Shown: positions 43,204 through 52,337 of the stretch, in pieces | Layout of the letters: each line of letters starts with the position of its first letter | How positions within the stretch are numbered: position 1 is the stretch's first letter | Source: Citrobacter koseri ATCC BAA-895 | GTDB taxonomy: Bacteria > Pseudomonadota > Gammaproteobacteria > Enterobacterales > Enterobacteriaceae | DNA: 64,000 bases | Reading direction: 5' to 3' | Assembly (NCBI RefSeq): GCF_000018045.1 | Contig: NC_009792.1 | Coordinates: 3,906,001 to 3,970,000 of the forward strand | Translations under genes and position numbers: made by a program | The notes under the pieces: model-generated | What the model saw: only the letters and a program-made list of their open reading frames with translations | What the model was told of the DNA's origin: nothing | The model's database searches: none

Positions 43204-43611
43204 TTACCCCTGCGTCGCCTGTTGCAACATTAACCGCCGTAAATCCCGCCACTCGGCGTCATCCATGCTGTCTGCCGCCAGCCACAAATGCTGACGCTTC
43301 CCGCTGTCGGCGCGCAAACGCAGCATCATGCCGGTTTTAAGCATCCAAGGCGGCCCCTGAATCGTCCAGTCTTGCCCTTGCCAACGTAAACGCCCATCCA
43401 TCAGCAGTTTAATTTCGCCCTGCCGGGTATTAATCCGCCGCTGACTGCGCACACAGTCGAACACCACCAGCGAAAGCAATATCAGCCAGAGCGGCGTGTA
43501 GCTCAATGGCCAGGGCATCAATAAAACCAATGCGGCGACAAGCCCATGAATGAGCAAAGAGAGCCATTGTGCGCGCCAGGAGACGCGTAAATCAGATTGC
43601 CACAGGACCAC
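43204..43611 (-). CDS. cptA: CptA (YgfX), membrane protein of the YgfX/SdhE pair
   Basis: 135 residues with two membrane helices near the N-terminus (LIHGLVAALVLLMPWPLSY and TPLWLILLSLVVFDCV) and a basic cytoplasmic tail. In E. coli, YgfX (CptA) was proposed as a toxin inhibiting MreB/FtsZ with SdhE (CptB) as antitoxin, while SdhE is firmly a flavinylation factor. The start overlaps sdhE by 20 bases. Confidence 0.9.
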   Translation of the reverse strand: MVLWQSDLRVSWRAQWLSLLIHGLVAALVLLMPWPLSYTPLWLILLSLVVFDCVRSQRRINTRQGEIKLLMDGRLRWQGQDWTIQGPPWMLKTGMMLRLRADSGKRQHLWLAADSMDDAEWRDLRRLMLQQATQG

Positions 43612-43858
43612 GTTCCCGATTCCGTGTCTGGATGAGTTTCACCATTTGTTCCAGTTCTGCATCCCCCGGTTTACCGTGGTTCATCAACCAGTTAAATAAA
43701 TCAGGATCGTCGCATTCCAGCAAACGAACAAAGATGCATTTTTCTTCATCGCTTAAGTTATCGTACTCATGTTCGAAAAACGGCATGATAGAAATGTCGA
43801 GCTCACGCATACCGCGACGGCATGCCCAATGAATACGTGCTTTGTTATTAATATCCAT
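43592..43858 (-). CDS. sdhE: FAD assembly factor SdhE (YgfY, CptB)
   Basis: 88 residues of the Sdh5/SdhE family. The conserved RGxxE motif is at residues 15-19 (RRGMRELDI). SdhE helps attach FAD covalently to SdhA of succinate dehydrogenase and FrdA of fumarate reductase. It is first of the sdhE-cptA operon and divergent from ygfZ. Confidence 0.94.
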   Translation of the reverse strand: MDINNKARIHWACRRGMRELDISIMPFFEHEYDNLSDEEKCIFVRLLECDDPDLFNWLMNHGKPGDAELEQMVKLIQTRNRERGPVAI

Positions 43859-44114
43859 GTTCTTCTTCCTGTCTCGCGAAAATGAAGTACCCGGCTATTG
43901 TAACGTGTTTTTCATGTTCTTTTACGGGAATCTCCATAAACGGAAGCATGATCGGCAAATAAAACCACATTAAGTCAAAGGGTTCATCGATTTTGCATCG
44001 CGCCTCGCAAAGCGGGCGATAAGGCACAAATGGGATGTTTAAACCGCTTGCAATGGGCTATAGCTCTTTTACCATTAGTCACTATTACTGCGTTAAGCAA
44101 ATCAGGACATTATT

Positions 44115-45095
44115 ATGGCTTTTACACCTTTTCCTCCTCGTCAACCGTCCGCGTCAGCCCGTTTGCCTCTGACGCTGATCACTCTCGATGACTGGGCGCT
44201 GGCCTCGATCACCGGCACCGACAGCGAGAAGTATATGCAAGGTCAGGTCACCGCGGACGTCAACCAGCTTACCGAACAGCAACACTTACTGGTCGCCCAT
44301 TGCGATGCAAAAGGGAAGATGTGGAGCAACCTGCGTCTGTTCCGCGACGGCGACGGTTTTGCCTGGCTCGAACGCCGCAGTCTGCGCGAGGCCCAACTGA
44401 CCGAGCTGAAAAAATACGCCGTGTTCTCTAAAGTCGCGATCGCGCCTGACGATGAGCGTGTTCTGCTCGGTATCGCTGGTTTTCAGGCTCGCGCAGCGCT
44501 GGCGAATATCTTTAGCGAGTTACCGAACAGCGAAAAACAGGTCGTGAGCGAAGGAGCGTCCACCCTGCTTTGGTTTGAACATCCGGCGGAACGTTTTCTG
44601 CTGATTACGGATGTCGCCACGGCTGAATCCCTGACTGAAAAACTGCGTGGCGAAGCGGCGCTGAACAACAGCCAGCAGTGGCTGGCGCTGGATATTGAAG
44701 CGGGCATTCCGGTCATTGACTCCGCGAACAGCGGGCAATTTATACCGCAGGCAACCAACCTACAGGCGCTGGGCGGCATCAGCTTTAAGAAAGGCTGCTA
44801 CAGCGGGCAGGAGATGGTCGCCCGGGCAAAATTCCGCGGTGCGAACAAACGCGCGCTCTGGTCTCTGGCGGGTAAAGCCAGCCGCGTACCGGAAACCGGA
44901 GAAGATCTGGAGTTGCAGATGGGTGAGAACTGGCGTCGTACCGGCACCGTTCTTGCGGCAGTGCAACTGGATGACGGCCAGATTCTGGTGCAGGTGGTCA
45001 TGAACAACGATATGGAAGCTGACAGCGTATTTCGCGTACGCGATGATGCGAATACTCTGCACATCGTACCGCTGCCCTATTCGCTGGAAGAGTGA
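44115..45095 (+). CDS. ygfZ: tRNA-modifying / Fe-S repair protein YgfZ
   Basis: 326 residues, same as E. coli. It is a folate-binding protein related to GcvT (aminomethyltransferase fold). The family motif KKGCYSGQEMVARAKFRG includes the conserved Cys near residue 228. YgfZ supports Fe-S enzymes such as MiaB with tetrahydrofolate and protects against oxidative stress. Single gene, upstream region shared with sdhE. Confidence 0.95.
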   Translation: MAFTPFPPRQPSASARLPLTLITLDDWALASITGTDSEKYMQGQVTADVNQLTEQQHLLVAHCDAKGKMWSNLRLFRDGDGFAWLERRSLREAQLTELKKYAVFSKVAIAPDDERVLLGIAGFQARAALANIFSELPNSEKQVVSEGASTLLWFEHPAERFLLITDVATAESLTEKLRGEAALNNSQQWLALDIEAGIPVIDSANSGQFIPQATNLQALGGISFKKGCYSGQEMVARAKFRGANKRALWSLAGKASRVPETGEDLELQMGENWRRTGTVLAAVQLDDGQILVQVVMNNDMEADSVFRVRDDANTLHIVPLPYSLEE

Positions 45096-45103
45096 AAAGA
45101 ATA

Positions 45104-45243
45104 ACGCCTGATGGCGCTGCGCTTATCAGGCCTACGGTTCAGTGCGCCATGCAGGCCGGATAAGGTATTAGCCGCCATCCGGCAGTTGGGTTTCAGGCCC
45201 CATCCCTCGTAGGCCGGATAAGGCGTAGCCGCCATCCGGCAAC
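45104..45243. repeat. BIME between ygfZ and trhA
   Basis: Four REP arms in alternating orientation (GCCTGATGGCGCTGCGCTTA..; GCAGGCCGGATAAGG; GCCGCCATCCGGCA; GTAGGCCGGATAAGGCG) in a convergent gap. Confidence 0.9.
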
Positions 45244-45249
45244 AGTGTG

Positions 45250-45909
45250 TCAGACCTGCCCTACATACAGATAGATCGCCAGAAAGTGGCACACGCTGCC
45301 GCCCAGCACAAACCCGTGCCAGATTGCATGGTTATAGGGAATGCGTTTGCAGACGTAGAAAATCACGCCTAGCGAATAGACCACGCCGCCGACCGCCAGC
45401 AGCGTCACGCCTCCCGCCGCCAGTTTGATCGCCAGTTGATAAACCACAATCAGCGACAGCCACCCCATCGTTAAATACGTTACCAGCGAGAGAACCTTAA
45501 ACCGGTGGGCAATAGTCAGCTTGAATAAAATACCGAGCAGCGCCAGGCTCCAGATGACAATCATCAGCCCACGCGCCAGCGGCGAATCCAGCCCCACCAG
45601 CAAAAACGGCGTATAGGTTCCGGCAATCAGCAGATAGATAGCGCAGTGGTCGAATTTTTTCAGCCAGATCTTCGCCCGTTGATGCGGAATCGCGTGGTAG
45701 AGGGTTGAAGCAAGAAACAGCAGGATCATGCTGCCGCCGTACAGGCTGTAGCTGGTAATGGCCGTTGCACTGGCATTCGCGTCTACCGCCTGAACCAGTA
45801 ACAGCACCAGACCGACAATACCAAACACCAACCCAATACCGTGGCTGATGCTATTGGCAATTTCCTCTGCCAGCGAATATCCCTGTGCGATTAATGGTTT
45901 CTGAACCAT
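45250..45909 (-). CDS. trhA: hemolysin III-type membrane protein TrhA (YqfA)
   Basis: 219 residues with seven membrane helices, of the PAQR/hemolysin III family. Conserved polar residues are visible: EEIANSISHGIGL, the SASTLYHAIPH-type motif (FLASTLYHAIPHQRAKI), FDHCAIYLLIAGTYTPF and the C-terminal HAIWHGFVLGGSVCHF, which supply the metal-site histidines. E. coli TrhA is linked to membrane energetics and lipid homeostasis; no hemolysin activity is implied. Confidence 0.93.
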   Translation of the reverse strand: MVQKPLIAQGYSLAEEIANSISHGIGLVFGIVGLVLLLVQAVDANASATAITSYSLYGGSMILLFLASTLYHAIPHQRAKIWLKKFDHCAIYLLIAGTYTPFLLVGLDSPLARGLMIVIWSLALLGILFKLTIAHRFKVLSLVTYLTMGWLSLIVVYQLAIKLAAGGVTLLAVGGVVYSLGVIFYVCKRIPYNHAIWHGFVLGGSVCHFLAIYLYVGQV

Positions 45910-46070
45910 AGCTTACTCCAAAGAACGTTCACAATCGTGATAGCGTTCCTAGCGTAACTGAGAATGGTTCCAGTGAACACCTGTTAGCTAAAATAAATAT
46001 CAACTTAAGATTAATCTTTGAAAATCATGATGTTGAAACTTATTTTTCAACTAACAGTTGTTCATTAAAA

Positions 46071-46382
46071 TCAAAGGCATTTAAAATCAATCACATAAAA
46101 TTGCGTCTGATCCGGGTAAATCCCGGCAATCACATGTTTAAGCTCTTCAAGCGTCATGTTTTCCTGCCGGGCATGTTTTTCCGTCAGCGTCTCCAGCGTG
46201 ACGGTTGAAGTGCCAACAACCTCAATTGTGCAGAAGTAACCCTCATCTTCGAAGCGTCCAACCCGTAGAATATCCCCGACTTTGAAGTGTGATTCGGACT
46301 CGTCACGAATGGTGATAGTTTTGCGTCCGGCCAGAATGTCATCCTGGAAACGCTGAAAAAAAGTGATGTCATTTGGCTGCAT
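46071..46382 (-). CDS. yqfB: N4-acetylcytidine amidohydrolase YqfB
   Basis: 103 residues from MQPNDITFFQRFQDDILAGR, the E. coli length. It is an ASCH-domain enzyme; catalytic candidates Lys, Thr and Glu sit in GRKTITIRDESES and CTIEVVGTSTV. It removes acetate from N4-acetylcytidine. A longer upstream start would run through the regulatory gap of the divergent RpiR gene and is rejected. Confidence 0.93.
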   Translation of the reverse strand: MQPNDITFFQRFQDDILAGRKTITIRDESESHFKVGDILRVGRFEDEGYFCTIEVVGTSTVTLETLTEKHARQENMTLEELKHVIAGIYPDQTQFYVIDFKCL

Positions 46383-46434
46383 GTTATTATTCCCTGTAGA
46401 TGAAGTCTGATGAGTGAGTTTTGCCATTGTGAGT

Positions 46435-47163
46435 ATGTTCTCCCACGCTGCCATCGCCAGTCTCAACAATCTTGAGATGCTGGTCTACAACTATGTCATC
46501 AAAAACCGTGACAAAGTCATGTACATGACCATTCGCGAACTGGCTGATGCCGTGGGCGTTTCCACCACCACCGTACTGCGCTTTTGTCGCAAACTTCACT
46601 GTGACGGCTACTCTGAATTCCGCGTGCGCTTTAAATTATATTTAGAGCAGGATGAGCCGCAACAGGCTAATTTTGGCGCCAGCGAAATTATCAGTTTCTT
46701 TAAAAGCGTCAATAACGATGAGTTTGATAAATTACTCGATCAGGCTGTCGATATCATTTTATCTTCCGAACGTATTATATTTGTCGGCGCAGGAACTTCC
46801 GGCGCGCTGGCAAAATATGGCGCACGTTTTTTCTCTAACGTCGGGAAATTCAGTAATCATATTGACGATCCTTATTTTCCGGTCACCAACGACATGGCAA
46901 AAAACGCGCTGGCGATTGTGCTTTCAGTATCGGGAGAGACTGCGGAGATCCTGCGCTTTGCCAGCCAGTTCAGCCTGCACAACTGCAAAGTGCTGTCGAT
47001 TACCAGCCATGAACACTCGGCGCTGGCAAAGCTGGCTGATTTTAATCTCTCCTGGCATGTACCACAAACCCGTATTGCCGGCGTTTATGATATTACAACG
47101 CAGATCCCCGTTATCTATATTCTTGAATCATTAGGCCGTAAGCTGGCGAAAAAATTAGCGTAA
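46435..47163 (+). CDS. RpiR-family transcriptional regulator next to bglA
   Basis: About 242 residues. The N-terminal HTH reads MTIRELADAVGVSTTTVLRF, typical RpiR/HTH_6, and the C-terminal half is a SIS sugar-phosphate-binding domain (FVGAGTSGALAKYGARFF, then VLSVSGETAEILRFA). I use the ATG at 46435; GTG starts at 46414 and 46429 are possible and no strong ribosome site decides. It is 120 bases upstream of bglA, same strand, so it probably senses a phospho-beta-glucoside and controls bglA. AT-rich complementary hairpin (AAAAAACA/TGTTTTTT) follows its stop. E. coli K-12 has a different gene (ygfF) here. Confidence 0.87.
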   Translation: MFSHAAIASLNNLEMLVYNYVIKNRDKVMYMTIRELADAVGVSTTTVLRFCRKLHCDGYSEFRVRFKLYLEQDEPQQANFGASEIISFFKSVNNDEFDKLLDQAVDIILSSERIIFVGAGTSGALAKYGARFFSNVGKFSNHIDDPYFPVTNDMAKNALAIVLSVSGETAEILRFASQFSLHNCKVLSITSHEHSALAKLADFNLSWHVPQTRIAGVYDITTQIPVIYILESLGRKLAKKLA

Positions 47164-47283
47164 AAAAACAATTTGTTTTTTGGGCGTAACAAATTACACC
47201 AACGCTATTTTGTTATATCGTGACTTTTTGCCTTCCTTTGTTAGACTCAAAATCAGATTGTATTAATTTGAGATTGAGCAACA

Positions 47284-48717
47284 ATGAAAAAACTCACCTT
47301 ACCAAAAGATTTCTTATGGGGCGGCGCAGTTGCCGCTCATCAGGTTGAAGGCGGCTGGAACAAAGGCGGCAAAGGGCCGAGCATCTGTGATGTGCTGACC
47401 GGCGGAGCGCATGGCGTACCGCGTGAAATCACCCGACAAGTCGTAGCGGGTAAATATTATCCGAACCATGAAGCGGTCGATTTTTATGGTCACTATAAAG
47501 AAGACATTAAGCTGTTCGCCGAGATGGGGTTTAAATGCTTTCGCACCTCTATCGCCTGGACCCGCATTTTCCCGCAGGGTGACGAGACGCAACCGAACGA
47601 AGAAGGGCTGAAATTCTACGATGATATGTTCGATGAGTTGCTCAGATACAACATCGAACCGGTCATCACCCTCTCCCACTTTGAAATGCCGCTGCATCTG
47701 GTACAGCAATACGGCGGCTGGACCAACCGTAAAGTGGTGGATTTCTTCGTCCGCTTCGCGGAGGTGGTATTTGAGCGCTACAAGCACAAAGTCAAATACT
47801 GGATGACCTTCAACGAGATCAACAACCAGCGCAACTGGCGCGCGCCGCTGTTTGGCTACTGCTGTTCCGGCGTGGTGTATACCGAGCATGAAAACCCGGA
47901 AGAAACCATGTATCAGGTGCTGCATCACCAGTTCGTCGCCAGCGCGCTGGCGGTGAAGGCGGCACGCCGCATCAACCCGGAGATGAAGGTCGGCTGTATG
48001 CTGGCGATGGTCGCGCTCTATCCGTTTTCCTGTAAGCCAGAAGATGTCATGTTCGCGCAGGAATCCATGCGCGAGCGCTATGTGTTTACCGACGTTCAGC
48101 TACGCGGCTACTACCCGTCTTATGTACTGAACGAATGGGAACGTCGCGGCTTTAACATCAACATGGACGCTGGCGACGCGGAGATTCTGCGCGAAGGCAC
48201 CTGCGATTACCTTGGCTTCAGCTATTACATGACTAACGCAGTAAAAGCGGAAGGCGGTAGCGGCGATGCCATTTCCGGCTTCGAGGGCAGCGTGCCGAAT
48301 CCGCACGTCAAAGCTTCCGACTGGGGCTGGCAGATTGACCCGGTCGGCCTGCGTTATTCCCTGTGCGAGCTGTATGAACGCTATCAGAAGCCGCTGTTTA
48401 TTGTGGAAAATGGGTTTGGCGCCTACGACAAAGTGGAAGAAGACGGCAGCATCAACGACGATTACCGCATCGACTATCTGCGTGCTCACGTAGAAGAGAT
48501 GATGAAAGCGGTGACGTATGATGGTGTGGATCTGATGGGCTATACGCCGTGGGGCTGCATCGACTGCGTGTCATTCACGACCGGACAATACAGCAAGCGT
48601 TACGGTTTTATTTACGTGAACAAGCATGACGACGGTAGCGGCGATATGTCGCGCTCGCGGAAGAAAAGTTTTACCTGGTATAAAGAGGTTATCGCCAGCA
48701 ACGGCGAGAAGCTGTAA
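47284..48717 (+). CDS. bglA: 6-phospho-beta-glucosidase BglA (GH1)
   Basis: 477 residues. Glycoside hydrolase family 1: the N-terminal signature FLWGGAVAAHQVEGGWNKGG, the acid/base Glu in MTFNEINNQRNW and the nucleophile Glu in LFIVENGFGAYD. A phosphate-binding Ser/Lys/Tyr set near the end (SRSRKKSFTWYKEVI) fits the 6-phospho subclass. It hydrolyses phosphorylated aryl-beta-glucosides such as arbutin-6-P and salicin-6-P. No PTS gene adjoins, so uptake is encoded elsewhere. Confidence 0.95.
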   Translation: MKKLTLPKDFLWGGAVAAHQVEGGWNKGGKGPSICDVLTGGAHGVPREITRQVVAGKYYPNHEAVDFYGHYKEDIKLFAEMGFKCFRTSIAWTRIFPQGDETQPNEEGLKFYDDMFDELLRYNIEPVITLSHFEMPLHLVQQYGGWTNRKVVDFFVRFAEVVFERYKHKVKYWMTFNEINNQRNWRAPLFGYCCSGVVYTEHENPEETMYQVLHHQFVASALAVKAARRINPEMKVGCMLAMVALYPFSCKPEDVMFAQESMRERYVFTDVQLRGYYPSYVLNEWERRGFNINMDAGDAEILREGTCDYLGFSYYMTNAVKAEGGSGDAISGFEGSVPNPHVKASDWGWQIDPVGLRYSLCELYERYQKPLFIVENGFGAYDKVEEDGSINDDYRIDYLRAHVEEMMKAVTYDGVDLMGYTPWGCIDCVSFTTGQYSKRYGFIYVNKHDDGSGDMSRSRKKSFTWYKEVIASNGEKL

Positions 48718-48719
48718 TT

Positions 48720-48820
48720 TTTTGCCGGATGGCGGCTAATACCTTATCCGGCCGACAAGTTCTGTCTCCGAATAAAAAAAAGCCGGGTAGCGCTTGCGCT
48801 TACCCGGCCTACAGCATGGC
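48720..48820. repeat. REP elements between bglA and gcvP
   Basis: TTGCCGGATGGCGGCTAATACCTTATCCGGCC at the left and GCCGGGTAGCGCTTGCGC..TTACCCGGCCTAC at the right, separated by an A-rich spacer. The right palindrome may also terminate gcvP, whose stop follows by a few bases on the other strand. Confidence 0.85.
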
Positions 48821-48827
48821 AGAGAGA

Positions 48828-51701
48828 TTACTGATATTCGCTCATCGGTACGCAGGAGCAGAACAGGTTACGGTCGCCGTAAACGTCATCAAGGCGTTTC
48901 ACGGTCGGCCAGTACTTGTTCGCTACCCCCGCCGGGAACACCGCGACTTCACGGCTGTATCCGTGGTTCCACTCCGCGACCAGCTCATTCTGCGTGTGCG
49001 GCGCGTTAACCAGCGGGTTATCCTCCAGCGGCCACTCACCGGCTTTCACGCGATCGATTTCCGCACGAATCGCCAGCATCGCATTGATAAAGCGATCCAG
49101 TTCCATCTTGCTTTCAGATTCCGTCGGTTCAACCATCAACGTTCCCGCCACCGGGAACGACATGGTCGGCGCGTGGAAGCCGTAGTCGATCAAACGCTTG
49201 GCAATATCCAGTTCGCTGATGCCGGTTTCTTCTTTCAGCGGGCGGATGTCGAGAATACACTCGTGCGCCACGCGGCCATCGCGACCGGTATACAGCACCG
49301 GATACGCGTCTTTCAGGCGGCTGGCGATATAGTTGGCGTTCAGAATCGCCACCTGGCTCGCCTGCTTCAGCCCTTCCGCGCCCATCATGCGGATGTACAT
49401 CCAGCTGATCGGCAGAATGGATGCGCTGCCGAACGGTGCGGCGGACACCGCGCCCTGACGGGTCAGCATCCCTTCGATCTGCACCACGCTGTGACCCGGA
49501 ACAAACGGCGCCAGATGTGATTTCACGCCGATCGGCCCCATACCCGGGCCGCCGCCGCCGTGCGGAATGCAGAAGGTTTTATGCAGGTTGAGGTGTGAAA
49601 CATCCGCGCCGATGAAGCCCGGAGAGGTAATGCCAACCTGCGCGTTCATGTTTGCGCCATCGAGGTATACCTGGCCGCCGAACTGATGCACGATCTCGCA
49701 CACCTCACGAATGGTTTCTTCGTACACGCCGTGGGTGGATGGGTAAGTCACCATGATGCAAGAGAGATTGTCACCCGCCTGCTCGGCTTTAGCGCGCAGA
49801 TCCGCCAGATCGATGTTGCCGTTCTTATCGCATGCGACCACCACCACCTGCATACCCGCCATCTGTGCGGAAGCCGGGTTGGTGCCGTGAGCGGAGGCCG
49901 GGATCAGACAGATATCGCGATGACCGTCGTTGCGACTTTCGTGATAATGACGAATCGCCAACAGGCCCGCGTATTCGCCCTGCGCGCCGGAGTTCGGCTG
50001 CATACACACGGCATCATAGCCCGTCAGTTTCACCAGCCAGTCAGAAAGCTGGTTGATCATCTGATGATACCCTTCCGCCTGCTCTGCCGGGCAGAACGGA
50101 TGCAGTTCCGCAAATTCCGGCCAGGTGATGGGGATCATCTCCGCCGCCGCGTTCAGCTTCATGGTACAGGAACCCAGCGGGATCATTGCCTGGTTCAGCG
50201 CCAGATCTTTACGCTCCAGCGAGTGCATGTAGCGCATCATCTCCGTTTCGCTGTGGTAACGGTTGAACACCGGGTGCGTCAGGATCGCGTCATCACGCAG
50301 CATACTCTCCTGGATAGAGCGGCTATCGTGCGCCACGTCTTTATCCAGCGTATCAATGTTCAGACCGTGGTCGTCGCCCAGCAGTACAGAGAACAGTTGC
50401 AGCACGTTTTCGCGGGTTGTCGTTTCATCCAGCGTGATGCCGACAGCATTGTGGATGTCGCTGCGCAGGTTGATCTCTGCGACCTCCGCGCGCGCCAGGA
50501 CGGCGGCTTTATCGGCCACCTCTACGCACAGGGTGTCGAAGTAATGCGCATGGCGCAGTTTCAGCCCTTTTTGTTGCAGGCCCGCCGCCAGAATGTCGGT
50601 CAGGCGGTGAATGCGATTAGCAATGCGCTTCAGCCCAACCGGACCGTGATAAACAGCATACAGGCTGGCGATGTTGGCCAGCAGCACCTGCGAAGTACAA
50701 ATATTGGAGTTCGCTTTCTCGCGACGGATATGCTGTTCGCGAGTCTGCATCGCCATGCGCAGTGCGGTATTGCCCGCCGCATCTTTCGATACGCCGATAA
50801 TACGGCCCGGCATGGAGCGTTTGAATTCATCTTTGGCGGCAAAGAACGCCGCGTGTGGGCCGCCGTAGCCCATCGGTACGCCGAAGCGTTGCGCAGAGCC
50901 GAACACAATGTCCGCACCCTGTTTACCCGGCGCCGTCAGCAGCACCAGCGCCATAAAATCGGCGGCTACGCTGACGATAACTTTACGTGATTTCAGTTCG
51001 CTAATCAGCGCGCTGTAGTCGTGGACTTCACCGGTGGTGCCAACCTGCTGCAACAGCACGCCGAACACATCCTGGTGATCCAGCACTTTTTCCGCGTCAT
51101 CGACGATCACATCAAAACCGAAGGTCTCCGCGCGGGTGCGCACGACGTCCAGCGTTTGCGGGTGAACGTCAGAGGCGACAAAGAAGCGGTTGGCGTTTTT
51201 CAGTTTACTGATGCGTTTTGCCATCGCCATCGCTTCTGCGGCAGCGGTTGCTTCATCCAGCAACGAAGCAGAGGCCATATCCAGCCCGGTCAGATCCAGC
51301 GTCACCTGCTGGAAATTCAGCAGCGCTTCCAGACGCCCCTGCGAAACTTCCGGCTGATAAGGCGTATACGCGGTGTACCAGCCCGGATTTTCCAGCATAT
51401 TGCGCAGGATAACCGGCGGCAGCTGCACCGCGGTATAACCCATGCCAATGTAAGACGTGAAGCGCTTGTTGCGACCGGCAATCGCTTTTAATTCGGCCAG
51501 CGCGGCGTATTCCGTCGCCGCTTCACCTACCTGCGGCGGCGTGGCAAGCTGAATGTCTTTCGGCACAATCTGGCCGATCAGCGCGTTTAACGACTCGGCG
51601 CCAACGGTATTCAGCATCTCTTGCTGCTGTGCGGCGTCCGGTCCAATGTGGCGTTCAATGAAAGCGCCGCTGTTTTCAAGCTGGCTTAGCGTCTGTGTCA
51701 T
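48828..51701 (-). CDS. gcvP: glycine dehydrogenase (decarboxylating) GcvP, P-protein
   Basis: 957 residues, as in E. coli. PLP enzyme of the glycine cleavage system; the Schiff-base lysine is in [19 protein letters not shown], near residue 706, followed by the glycine-rich loop. It decarboxylates glycine and passes aminomethyl to lipoyl-GcvH. It is the last gene of gcvTHP. The 221 bases before it hold a REP and an ERIC element. Confidence 0.97.
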
Positions 51702-51751
51702 GGGCGATGGTTCCTGAAACGTGCAGTGAATCGTGATTGTCTCTGGCTTAA

Positions 51752-51787
51752 TTGCCCGGTGGCGCTAACGCTTACCGGGCCTACGCG
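51752..51787. repeat. REP element between gcvH and gcvP
   Basis: TGCCCGGTGGCGCTAACGCT..TACCGGGCCTACG, a single REP palindrome. Confidence 0.85.
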
Positions 51788-51810
51788 TGCGAAAACGAAT
51801 ACGCAAAATC

Positions 51811-51916
51811 ATTCACGTTGCAGGACGGCGGCGACGCAGAGAACCCCCAGGAGCTTACCTAAGTAAGTGACTGGGGTGAGCGAGGAAGCCAACACACCTG
51901 CTGCGTGAAGGATGAA
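51811..51916. repeat. ERIC (IRU) element between gcvH and gcvP
   Basis: The block 51861-51882 is identical to the classical ERIC core (AAGTAAGTGACTGGGGTG and onward). It lies in nested inverted repeats: TTCACGTTGCAG (51812-51823) / CTGCTGCGTGAA (51898-51909), CCCCAG / CTGGGG and CTTAC / GTAAG. The element is transcribed within gcvTHP and would fold into one long hairpin. Confidence 0.92.
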
Positions 51917-51922
51917 GCGTAT

Positions 51923-52312
51923 TTATTCGTCTTCTAACAATGCTTCGTATGCGGTTGCATCCAGCAGCGAGTCGATTTCGCTTTCGTCGCTGGCTTTGAT
52001 TTTGAAGATCCAGCCACCCGCATACGGCTCGCTGTTGACCAGTTCAGGGGAGTCGCTGAGCGCGTCGTTTACCGCCACAATCTCACCGCTCACCGGCGCA
52101 TAAATGTCAGAAGCGGCTTTTACCGATTCTGCTACCGCGCAGTCATCGCCCGCCGCAACGGTGGCGCCGACGTCTGGCAGATCGACAAAAACCATATCGC
52201 CCAGCAATTCCTGAGCGTGTTCCGTGATGCCAACCGTGTAAGTACCGTCTGCTTCTTTGCGCAGCCATTCGTGTTCTTTGCTGTATTTCAGTTCTACAGG
52301 TACGTTGCTCAT
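51923..52312 (-). CDS. gcvH: glycine cleavage H-protein GcvH
   Basis: 129 residues from MSNVPVELKYSKEHE. The lipoylated Lys65 lies in AVAESVKAASDIYAP. GcvH shuttles the aminomethyl group between GcvP, GcvT and lipoamide dehydrogenase. GGAGATTT lies before this ATG; an upstream start adding 18 residues would overlap the gcvT end and is rejected. Also an intermediate in lipoate relay to other enzymes. Confidence 0.97.
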   Translation of the reverse strand: MSNVPVELKYSKEHEWLRKEADGTYTVGITEHAQELLGDMVFVDLPDVGATVAAGDDCAVAESVKAASDIYAPVSGEIVAVNDALSDSPELVNSEPYAGGWIFKIKASDESEIDSLLDATAYEALLEDE

Positions 52313-52337
52313 CAATAAATCTCCAAAAAAGGATGAA

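Noticed and set aside
43204..43858. cptA-sdhE as a toxin-antitoxin system
   Set aside because: SdhE is well established as a flavinylation factor; the toxin proposal for YgfX is kept only as a note in its entry.
49686..50990. 434-codon plus-strand open frame opposite gcvP
   Set aside because: It is a shadow of a long GC-rich gene. The product is rich in Arg, His and Gln with no family resemblance.
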